Below, piece by piece: positions 1 through 5,625 of a stretch of DNA of 7,010 bases. Where the stretch lies: contig CAZOKP010000114.1 of NCBI GenBank assembly GCA_964580435.1, positions 1 through 7,010 on the forward strand. The letters run 5' to 3'. The position numbers were made by a program, and so were the translations under genes. The notes beneath the pieces are model-generated. The model was given only the letters and a program-made list of their open reading frames with translations, was not told the origin of the DNA and did no database searches. The stretch comes from CAZKEW01 sp964580435 (GTDB lineage: Bacteria > Acidobacteriota > Aminicenantia > Aminicenantales > UBA8522). Positions within the stretch are counted from its first letter, which is position 1. Each line of letters starts with the position of its first letter.

Positions 1-35
1 CGTTATTTTTCAAGACAATAGAGAGGACCTGAGCT

Positions 36-374
36 ATGAGCAAGCTGATCAATAGCGGGCGGGGTCTTCACGAAATCTTAAAGTCCGAACCCGGAGTTTT
101 TGTTCTTTTTTATGCTTCCTGGTGCCCTTTTTCCCTGGCCTTCCTGCCTGTCTATGAAAAACGTGCTCAAAACTGCGAGCAGACGCTTGTGCGGGTTGAA
201 CTCGACGGAAATGAGGATCTCTTTGAGCGATACTCCGTTGCAGTCTACCCGACGGTGATCTATTTCCGGCATGGCGAAGTGTTCAAACGGCTCGACGGAA
301 AACACCTGGCGGGGTTGAAGGAAAAAGAGCTCGCCGACCTGATCGATTCATGTGGATTCCATTCCGGTTCCTGA
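36..374 (+). CDS. Thioredoxin-like protein with a single active-site cysteine (CPFS)
   Basis: A 112-residue thioredoxin-fold protein, about the length of a free thioredoxin. The active-site segment at residues 25-34 reads FYASWCPFSL: Cys30 is the usual nucleophilic cysteine, but Ser33 stands where the resolving cysteine of WCGPC belongs. The cis-proline motif (VAVYPTVIYF, Pro72) is present, so the fold looks intact. Two other cysteines, Cys47 and Cys106, lie outside the motif. There is no signal peptide, so it should be cytosolic. The start is well set: an in-frame TGA at 30-32 lies just upstream, and GAGAGG at 21-26 can serve as ribosome binding site. A monothiol site cannot run the normal dithiol cycle alone. 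By inference it could do glutaredoxin-like, isomerase-like or substrate-trapping chemistry, or act as a binding protein. The partner is unknown. It sits 138 bases before the bacterioferritin gene, which has its own promoter, so a shared function is only suggested. Confidence 0.88.
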   Translation: MSKLINSGRGLHEILKSEPGVFVLFYASWCPFSLAFLPVYEKRAQNCEQTLVRVELDGNEDLFERYSVAVYPTVIYFRHGEVFKRLDGKHLAGLKEKELADLIDSCGFHSGS

Positions 375-404
375 TCCCATTCGCGGCAAGACTTGAGTCG
401 TCGT

Positions 405-424
405 GTGGCCCTTCCACCTTTTTT
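405..424 (+). terminator. Weak candidate intrinsic terminator after the thioredoxin-like gene
   Basis: GTGG (405-408) and CCAC (414-417) can form a 4-bp stem around a 5-base loop, followed by C and six T (419-424). It lies 31 bases after the thioredoxin-like stop codon and before the bacterioferritin promoter, which is where a terminator would be expected. The stem is short, so termination would be inefficient. Confidence 0.3.
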
Positions 425-440
425 GGCGAATTCATAAGAC

Positions 441-469
441 TTTACAAATTTGACTCGTCCTTATAGAAT
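441..469 (+). promoter_or_regulatory. Predicted sigma70-type promoter of the bacterioferritin gene
   Basis: TTTACA (441-446, 5 of 6 matches to TTGACA) and TAGAAT (464-469, 5 of 6 matches to TATAAT) are separated by exactly 17 bases. The start of transcription would fall near 476, leaving a leader of about 37 bases that contains the strong ribosome binding site AAGGAGG at 501-507. I see no convincing Fur-box-like palindrome over the promoter. If the host were an archaeon, the TTATAGAAT stretch (461-469) could instead act as a TATA box. Confidence 0.6.
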
Positions 470-512
470 AGAAGCCTAAAAACGCCTTAGGGCAAGAAGA
501 AAGGAGGCTCTC

Positions 513-977
513 ATGAAGGGCGATAAAAAACTCATTGATGTCTTGAATTCTTTATTGGCCGACGAGCTGACGGCCATCTCCCAGTACATGGTTCATTCCG
601 AGATGTGCGACAACTGGGGCTACGACAAGCTCCACAAAACTATCGAGAAACGCGCCATTGAGGAGATGAAGCATGCCGAGAAGCTGATCGGCCGAATCCT
701 CTTTCTCGAAGGGATTCCGATTGTCAGCGACCTGAAAAAGATTAATATTGGGGCCGAAATCCCCAAGATGATGGTGAACGACCACGCTGCTGAATCCGGC
801 GCCGTCAAATCCTACAATGCTGCTATCAAGCTTGCGGGCGACGTCAAAGACTTCGCCACACGAGAAATCCTCGAAAGCATTCTCCGCGACGAAGACGCCC
901 ATATCGACGACATCGAGGAAATCCAGGACCAGATCGCCCAGATGGGCCTGCCCTTCTTCCTGACCACTCAGGTCTGA
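513..977 (+). CDS. bfr: Bacterioferritin (haem-binding iron-storage ferritin)
   Basis: A 154-residue four-helix-bundle ferritin, close to the usual length of about 158. Bacterioferritin forms a 24-subunit cytosolic shell that oxidises Fe(II) at a dinuclear centre and stores it as a ferric mineral. All ferroxidase ligands occur at the same positions as in E. coli Bfr: Glu18, Glu51, His54, Glu94, Glu127 and His130, plus Tyr25 near the site. Met52, the axial haem ligand shared across the dimer interface, is also present (EEMKHAE), so this is a true haem-type bacterioferritin and not a plain ferritin or Dps. The start has a textbook ribosome binding site, AAGGAGG at 501-507, 5 bases before ATG. 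The gene has its own predicted promoter and ends 8 bases from the convergent serine hydrolase gene. No bacterioferritin-associated ferredoxin (Bfd) gene is in the window. Confidence 0.96.
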   Translation: MKGDKKLIDVLNSLLADELTAISQYMVHSEMCDNWGYDKLHKTIEKRAIEEMKHAEKLIGRILFLEGIPIVSDLKKINIGAEIPKMMVNDHAAESGAVKSYNAAIKLAGDVKDFATREILESILRDEDAHIDDIEEIQDQIAQMGLPFFLTTQV

Positions 978-985
978 CAGGTTCT

Positions 986-2719
986 TTACACCCGGCTCGC
1001 GGTCCGGCCACTGATGACCAGGCCTGTTACCGCTCCGTTATTATCTAGCTTGAACTGGACCTTGTCCAGACGCGACGTGCCGATATCGTAGCCGATAAAC
1101 TCGGTCGCGGTCTGGGGGAGGAATTTAATCTTGACCGGGGTGGCCGGGACCCTGATTCCCAGGAGCCCCCGCGGTCCCCAGACGCATTGAATCGTCTCCG
1201 TGCCCTTCTCAAAGTCGTACTGGACGAGAGTGGCCGAAACGCCTTCAAGCGGAATCGTACCTAGCACACGGAAACTCTTGTAAGTCCCCAACCTCTTTTC
1301 CATTTCTTCCCGGATCCGCTTTTGCCGCGCTTCAATGCGCTCCAGGGGAACCCCCCCGCCGAAAGCTTCATAAAGTGCCTGATAATCGCCCTGGACCAGT
1401 TTTCCGATGAGGCCGGCAGTTCGGGCATTGAGTTCGTTATATGTCGGGCCAGTCAAGTCGGTGCGAAAGAATAGGCTGAGGGCCCCTTGTCCTTCAGCGA
1501 GGATAAAAAGTCCGCCTTCTCCGGTGCTGACATGGAACTTCGCTCCCACAGGAAGCCGGTACTCGCCGGCAAACTTAGCCAGCCCCTTGGCATCACCCGG
1601 CGCCAGCTGCGGGGGGATCGTCACCTCCTCGCCGAAAACAAGCTTTTCGATTTTGTCCCTTAACTTGAAGATGAGAGCGGAACCGTCAGGCGACTGGTTC
1701 GAGAAAAGCATAATGACAATGTCTGGCTCAACAAACCAGCGGAAATCAGCGCTGTTGCCCAGGGTGCTCCCGCCGTCATGCTGGAGGAGCTTCCCATGAG
1801 CGGTCATGAGGACATCCCAGCCGCAGGCATAGTCGTTGAGCACCGGCGTCCAAAGTGTCTTTTTGGCTTCAGCAGAGAGGATCTTAGCGCCCTTGAGGGC
1901 CAGGCTCCATTTGAACATATCTTCGGTCGTGCTCAAAATCCCGCCGTTTCCGATGAGGTTCCAGTAGGGGAACGGCCTATCGAGAGGAATGCCGTTATCT
2001 TTTTCCCCGACATACCAGTGCGCGATGACTTTGTTTTTCCAGCGCGGCAGCCTATAGCCCGTGTCGGACATGCCGGCCGGCTTGAACAAATTTCTGGAAA
2101 GAAAATCCTCGTATGTCCGGCCGCTTGCTTTTTCGATGACCGCCGCAAGAAGGCTGTAGCCGGCGTTCGAATAGAAGAATTTTGTCCCCGGCTCGGAACG
2201 CAGAGGCTGGGCCAGGATCTTTTTAACGGTTTCGTCGCGCTCGGCGGTCTCGTAATCGCCGCCCACTTCTCCGATAAGGCCGGACGTGTGGGTCAGCAGC
2301 TGGTGCAATGTGATTTTTTGCTTATCCGCAGGAACATCGCTGAAGAACTTATCGAGAGTATCGCCAACGCTCAGCTTGCCCGTCATCTCGAGCTTCAGAA
2401 TGGCCGCCGCCGTGAACTGCTTGGTGATAGACCCTGTGCAAAAAATGGTCTCCATAGTATTCCGGATTCCCTTCTCCCGGACCGCCAGGCCGTAGCCTCG
2501 GTTGATAAGAATTTCCCCATTTTTGGCCACAAGAATGGCGCCTGAATACCCGAAGGGCGTGATCGATGTCAGGTATTCATCGATCTTTTTGGCCAGCGGG
2601 CTGAGAAGGGCTTCTTTTTGACCGGCCGCGCCCGGGTCTGGCGGGGGCGAACCCGCAGATATCCGGTCAAGACCGACATACAAAAAGAGAACGGCCAAAA
2701 TCGCGGCAATTTTCTTCAT
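986..2719 (-). CDS. Exported beta-lactamase-family (class C / DD-peptidase-like) serine hydrolase with C-terminal extension
   Basis: A 577-residue serine hydrolase of the class C beta-lactamase, DD-peptidase and esterase family. Residues 1-22 look like a Sec signal peptide (MKK, a hydrophobic run, then ISA before Gly23); there is no lipobox cysteine, so the protein is likely periplasmic or secreted. The catalytic domain spans about 45-365: nucleophile motif Ser97-Ile-Thr-Lys100, Tyr183-Ser-Asn185, and His314-Asp-Gly316 as the third (KTG-equivalent) motif. LLTHTSGL near 141-148 is also typical of the family. About 210 further residues follow: a short beta-rich stretch starting LAKFAGEYRLP, like the accessory domains often attached to these enzymes, then a region from about 430 that may be an NTF2-like or DUF3887-like fold (inference). 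The substrate is unknown: peptidoglycan peptides, D-amino-acid peptides and small esters are all possible, and beta-lactam resistance should not be assumed. Its ribosome binding site AGGAGG (2725-2730) overlaps the stop codon of the upstream HAD gene, which implies cotranscription and translational coupling. Confidence 0.93.
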   Translation of the reverse strand: MKKIAAILAVLFLYVGLDRISAGSPPPDPGAAGQKEALLSPLAKKIDEYLTSITPFGYSGAILVAKNGEILINRGYGLAVREKGIRNTMETIFCTGSITKQFTAAAILKLEMTGKLSVGDTLDKFFSDVPADKQKITLHQLLTHTSGLIGEVGGDYETAERDETVKKILAQPLRSEPGTKFFYSNAGYSLLAAVIEKASGRTYEDFLSRNLFKPAGMSDTGYRLPRWKNKVIAHWYVGEKDNGIPLDRPFPYWNLIGNGGILSTTEDMFKWSLALKGAKILSAEAKKTLWTPVLNDYACGWDVLMTAHGKLLQHDGGSTLGNSADFRWFVEPDIVIMLFSNQSPDGSALIFKLRDKIEKLVFGEEVTIPPQLAPGDAKGLAKFAGEYRLPVGAKFHVSTGEGGLFILAEGQGALSLFFRTDLTGPTYNELNARTAGLIGKLVQGDYQALYEAFGGGVPLERIEARQKRIREEMEKRLGTYKSFRVLGTIPLEGVSATLVQYDFEKGTETIQCVWGPRGLLGIRVPATPVKIKFLPQTATEFIGYDIGTSRLDKVQFKLDNNGAVTGLVISGRTASRV

Positions 2720-2724
2720 CGCGG

Positions 2725-2732
2725 CCTCCTCA
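2725..2732 (-). promoter_or_regulatory. Ribosome binding site fused to the HAD stop codon (coupling site)
   Basis: Read on the minus strand, TGAGGAGG contains the HAD stop TGA (2732-2730) and a full Shine-Dalgarno AGGAGG (2730-2725) sharing one A. It lies 5 bases before the ATG of the serine hydrolase at 2719. A ribosome terminating on the HAD gene would sit directly on the next initiation site, so the two proteins are probably made in a linked ratio. Confidence 0.75.
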
Positions 2733-3416
2733 TAATCTTAGCAATTTTTCGAGCCGGCCCACCGAGACTTCCCTGAAATCTCTGATCACGAGGTGCGTTC
2801 CGTTGAGTTTTTCCGGGGGAAGAGTTGTGGCGACGCCGACCACTCTCATTCCGGCGTTGAGCCCCGCCTGAATGCCGGCCAGAGAGTCCTCAAAGACAAT
2901 GCAAACTTCGGGCGCCCGCTCCACTTTTTGAGCTGCGTTAAGATAGATTTCAGGGTCCGGTTTTCCTTTTTCGACCTCGGAAGCATCGACTAAAGCGTCA
3001 AACCAGGGCCGGATCTCGAGCCCGTCCAGCACGAGGTCAAGGTTCTTTTTCGGGGCCGAAGTGGCGATGACTGCGCGAACGTGCTTTTTCTTCAATTCCC
3101 TCAGGAAATTGACGAGGCCGGGTAGGGGAGCGATATGCTCGGCATACAGCTTCCTGTAGAGCGCCTCCTTTTCTTCGCCGTAAGAGGCGACGTCCGCCTC
3201 GGAGAGCTTGCGGCCGAAAACAAGCGGGATGAGGTCACTGTTAGTCCTCCCAAAGTGACGGGCAAAGTCTTCTATGGCCAGACCCGGGTTGTGCTTCTTG
3301 ATGAATATTTCCCAAGCTTTCTTGTGATAGCCCATGTTGTCCACAATGACCCCGTCCAGGTCAAAGATCACGGCGAATGCCTTGGCAGCGGTTTTTTCTC
3401 TCGTGGAGGCTATCAT
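2730..3416 (-). CDS. HAD-superfamily hydrolase, beta-phosphoglucomutase-like (subfamily IA)
   Basis: A HAD phosphatase or mutase with a helical C1 cap, 228 residues from the start chosen here. Motifs, numbered from the longer 243-residue reading that starts at 3461: motif I DLDGVIVDN (nucleophile Asp34, acid/base Asp36), motif II in VIATSAP (Thr134 or Ser135), motif III Lys167 in GKPDP, motif IV Glu191-Asp192 in FEDS. The YHKKAW segment after motif I and Arg72 in the cap (FGRTNSD) resemble beta-phosphoglucomutase, so a sugar phosphate is a likely substrate, but phosphatase versus mutase cannot be decided here. I prefer the ATG at 3416. The extra 15 residues of the longer form are hydrophobic and unlike the family, and a good promoter (3440-3468) lies across the codons for them. 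No Shine-Dalgarno precedes 3416, so the start is not certain; 3461 has only a weak GGACGG upstream. It is the first gene of an operon with the serine hydrolase. Confidence 0.9.
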   Translation of the reverse strand: MIASTREKTAAKAFAVIFDLDGVIVDNMGYHKKAWEIFIKKHNPGLAIEDFARHFGRTNSDLIPLVFGRKLSEADVASYGEEKEALYRKLYAEHIAPLPGLVNFLRELKKKHVRAVIATSAPKKNLDLVLDGLEIRPWFDALVDASEVEKGKPDPEIYLNAAQKVERAPEVCIVFEDSLAGIQAGLNAGMRVVGVATTLPPEKLNGTHLVIRDFREVSVGRLEKLLRL

Positions 3417-3439
3417 TTCGGCGGAAAAAATCAGAAGCA

Positions 3440-3468
3440 TGTATACCATAGAGCGGCGCATGCGTCAA
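3440..3468 (-). promoter_or_regulatory. Predicted promoter of the HAD-serine hydrolase operon
   Basis: On the minus strand, TTGACG (3468-3463, 5 of 6 matches) is followed after 17 bases by TATACA (3445-3440, 4 of 6), preceded by TGG as an extended -10 element. Transcription would start near 3433, after the upstream ATG codons at 3461, 3449 and 3440 and about 17 bases before the ATG at 3416. This supports the shorter HAD protein. In an archaeal reading, the same AT-rich box centred near 3442 would place a leaderless start at about 3416. Confidence 0.5.
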
Positions 3469-3482
3469 ACCGTCCATTAGAC

Positions 3483-3498
3483 TTGGAAGCATTTCCAA
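3483..3498. repeat. Perfect inverted repeat TTGGAA-GCAT-TTCCAA, possible operator
   Basis: Two 6-base arms (3483-3488 and 3493-3498) are exact reverse complements around the spacer GCAT. The site lies 15 bases upstream of the -35 element predicted for the HAD operon and between the two divergent promoters. A dimeric regulator could bind it, but no regulator gene is nearby and I do not recognise the motif. A short chance palindrome is possible. Confidence 0.35.
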
Positions 3499-3531
3499 TT
3501 CCGTGATAGTCCTATGCTGATAGAAGGGGGA

Positions 3532-3574
3532 GGGTGGCGGGGTTCGGGGGTGAACCGCGACAGAACCCGCCCCC
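3532..3574. other. GC-rich imperfect hairpin in the divergent intergenic region
   Basis: The left arm (3532-3545) and right arm (3563-3574) pair as GGG, GGCGGG and TTC against GAA, CCCGCC and CCC: a 12-bp stem with two single-base bulges on the left arm. A competing inner hairpin pairs GGTTC (3541-3545) with GAACC (3552-3556). No T-run follows on either strand, so it does not look like an intrinsic terminator. It also lies outside both predicted transcripts, so its role, if any, is unknown. The rest of the 3417-3665 region holds only the two promoters and the inverted repeat. Confidence 0.35.
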
Positions 3575-3620
3575 ATCACATCATCATAGAAGATGCAATC
3601 GTCGCTGAGAGAGTCCGTGC

Positions 3621-3650
3621 TTGAACCATCCGATTTTGTTATGATATAAG
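3621..3650 (+). promoter_or_regulatory. Predicted extended -10 promoter of gatED with a very short leader
   Basis: TATAAG (3645-3650, 5 of 6 matches) is preceded by TGA in the extended -10 position (3642-3644). A weak -35, TTGAAC (3621-3626, 4 of 6), lies 18 bases upstream. Transcription would start near 3657, about 9 bases before the gatE ATG, leaving no room for a Shine-Dalgarno site. The box could equally be an archaeal TATA element with leaderless initiation. Confidence 0.45.
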
Positions 3651-3665
3651 ATTGAATTTTATGAC

Positions 3666-5594
3666 ATGCCTAAGATAGCGGACTACGGCGACCTCAAAGA
3701 AAAAGACTATCTCGAAATGGGGTTTAAGTCCGGCCTCGAGATCCACCAGCAGTTGAAGACACAGAAAAAGCTCTTCTGCCGCTGCCCGGCCGGCGATTAC
3801 TTCGAGGAATACCACGCCGAGGTGCTGAGGCATATGCGGCCCACGCTCTCGGAGCTCGGCGAGTACGACGGCACGGCCCTGATGGAATTCAAGACGCGCA
3901 AGGAGATCATCTATCAGCTGAACAGGACGAATGTCTGCACCTATGAGATGGATGACACTCCTCCGTTCGAACTGAACCAGGAAGCGCTCGATATCGCCCT
4001 CGAGGTCGCCCTTCTCCTGAAGTGCAACATCGTCGGCGAACTCCACATTTCGCGAAAGCAATATCTGGACGGCAGCATCCCGGCTGGCTTTCAGCGTACC
4101 ACCATCCTTGGAACGGACGGCTGGATTCCCTACAAAGACCGGAGGATCAACATCCGGCAGCTCGGGCTGGAAGAAGACGCCTGCCGGGAGGTCAGCGACA
4201 AAGGCCACCGCAGGGTCTATAAAACCGATCGATTAAGTATCCCCCTGATCGAGACGGTGACCTATCCTGATATGCGGGCTCCCTGGGAAGTCGCCGAGGT
4301 CGCAGAAATCCTGCGCGAGCTGGCCAGGTGCACCGGCAACGTCAGGACGGGGATCGGAAGGGCGCGGCAGGACGTCAATGTGAGCGTTGAGGGCGGAACA
4401 AGGGTAGAGATCAAGGGCGTGCACAAGATCCCTCATATCCCTGCCCTCACCCATTTTGAGGCCCTGAGACAGTGGAACCTTCTTGAGCTCAGGGATGAAC
4501 TGAGAAGGAGAGGCATCAGCACGGACAACCTGAAGTCGTCTTGTGCTGAAGTTACTGATATTCTTATAAATACAGGTTTTGAGCCGACCCGCTGCGCTGT
4601 TGAAAGAGGCTGGCGCGTGATGGCTGTCAACCTGACCGGGTTCAAAGGCATTCTGACCTTTCCTCTTCAGCCGGGAAGAGACCTGGCCAGCGAGGTCTCT
4701 GATAGAGTCAGGGTTATCGCCTGTCTCGATGAGCTTCCCAATATCGTCCACAGTGAAATGAGGGATAACCGTATTTCCAGCTCGGAATGGCGAAATATTG
4801 CCTCCGCTCTTCGAACCCAAAAGGATGACGTCATCATTCTTGTCTGGGGTGATAAAAAGGATTCCGATACGGCCGTCGGGGAGATCATCATCAGGGCAAA
4901 AGAAGCGGCCGCTGGCGTTCCCAATGAAACGCGCCAGGCTTTTCGGTCGGGCATCAACGGGTTCGAGCGAATTTTGCCCGGTCCCGACAGGATGTACCCT
5001 GATACGGATATGCCTCCTGTGGCGCTGGCCGAGGAACGGATAGAACGGGCCGCGAGCCGGCTTCCTCTCGCGCCGTGGCAGTGGCGAGAATTCTACGGGA
5101 AGATCGGCCTCCCCTCCGAAATCAGCGAACGGCTGGTCCTCAATGACCGGGCCGTTTTGTTCCAGAAGGTTGTCGAGACGCTCCCTCTGAGCCCCAAATT
5201 AGCGGCGGTAGTCCTTAGCCAAACCCTGAAGCACCTGGAGAGGAAGGGATTGCCCGTCTCGCGCCTTCAAGATGAATCCCTGATCGATCTGTTCAAACGA
5301 TACGGCGAAGGAGAATTTGCCAGAGAAGCCTTTCCGGCGATTCTCAAGATGATGGCGGCCGACAGCAAAGATGCAGGCACGGCTATCGAGGCGCTGGGAA
5401 TCCGCAGGCTGGAGGATGGCGAGATTCAAAATCTGGTCCAAAAGATCGTTATCATCCACAGGGATCACGAACCCCAGGACCCGGATAAGAAATTCCGTTA
5501 TCTCATGGGAGAGTTGATGGCGGACCTGAGGGGGAAGGCGCCAGGGGAAAAAGTGGCTTTGTTTTTGCGCCAGGCGATGGGATCGATTCTGTGA
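3666..5594 (+). CDS. gatE: Glutamyl-tRNA(Gln) amidotransferase subunit E (archaeal-type GatE)
   Basis: A 642-residue protein; archaeal GatE is about 620-635. GatE belongs to the GatB family: it binds Glu-tRNA(Gln), activates the glutamyl group with ATP and transfers ammonia supplied by GatD to form Gln-tRNA(Gln) in the cytosol. Visible motifs are GLEIHQQL (23-30) with KLFCRC next to it, GFQRT (141-145), RQDVNVS (234-240) with RVEIKGVHKI (246-255) in the cradle domain, then GVPNETR (417-423) and RMYPDTDMPP (442-451). The stretch between about 300 and 420 fits the AspRS-like insert that separates GatE from GatB, and residues from about 465 form the helical and YqeY-like tail that reads the tRNA. 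The ATG at 3666 is the only one after an in-frame TGA at 3642, and the conserved GLEIH motif starts at residue 23; there is no Shine-Dalgarno. The ATG at 3661 is out of frame and soon stops. No GatA or GatC is in the window. Confidence 0.95.
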   Translation: MPKIADYGDLKEKDYLEMGFKSGLEIHQQLKTQKKLFCRCPAGDYFEEYHAEVLRHMRPTLSELGEYDGTALMEFKTRKEIIYQLNRTNVCTYEMDDTPPFELNQEALDIALEVALLLKCNIVGELHISRKQYLDGSIPAGFQRTTILGTDGWIPYKDRRINIRQLGLEEDACREVSDKGHRRVYKTDRLSIPLIETVTYPDMRAPWEVAEVAEILRELARCTGNVRTGIGRARQDVNVSVEGGTRVEIKGVHKIPHIPALTHFEALRQWNLLELRDELRRRGISTDNLKSSCAEVTDILINTGFEPTRCAVERGWRVMAVNLTGFKGILTFPLQPGRDLASEVSDRVRVIACLDELPNIVHSEMRDNRISSSEWRNIASALRTQKDDVIILVWGDKKDSDTAVGEIIIRAKEAAAGVPNETRQAFRSGINGFERILPGPDRMYPDTDMPPVALAEERIERAASRLPLAPWQWREFYGKIGLPSEISERLVLNDRAVLFQKVVETLPLSPKLAAVVLSQTLKHLERKGLPVSRLQDESLIDLFKRYGEGEFAREAFPAILKMMAADSKDAGTAIEALGIRRLEDGEIQNLVQKIVIIHRDHEPQDPDKKFRYLMGELMADLRGKAPGEKVALFLRQAMGSIL

Positions 5595-5625
5595 GCTTCG
5601 AGACTGGAAAGACAGGGGAACGGCC

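Noticed and set aside
1..32. Possible tail of an upstream gene ending at the TGA at 30-32
   Set aside because: One frame is open from the window edge to that TGA, but about ten codons cannot be distinguished from chance.
474..493. Hairpin GCCTAA / TTAGGGC in the bfr leader
   Set aside because: Six base pairs with one bulge, and the predicted transcription start falls inside the left arm, so the stem would probably not form in the mRNA. It is not similar to any iron-responsive RNA I know.
1349..1358. Run of about seven C in the serine hydrolase gene as a phase-variation tract
   Set aside because: The run is short, encodes ordinary glycines (GGG in GGGVP), and the frame is intact on both sides.
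1778..2545. A 255-codon plus-strand open frame across the serine hydrolase gene
   Set aside because: It is codon-aligned antisense to the hydrolase catalytic domain, the same artefact as above. The hydrolase has all family motifs, a signal peptide and a ribosome binding site.
3541..3574. tRNA-like fragment, suggested by GGTTC and GAACC
   Set aside because: No acceptor stem, anticodon arm or D arm can be drawn around it; only a GC-rich hairpin is supported.
3639..4208. A 189-codon minus-strand open frame across the gatE start
   Set aside because: It is codon-aligned antisense to conserved gatE motifs and has no recognisable domain.
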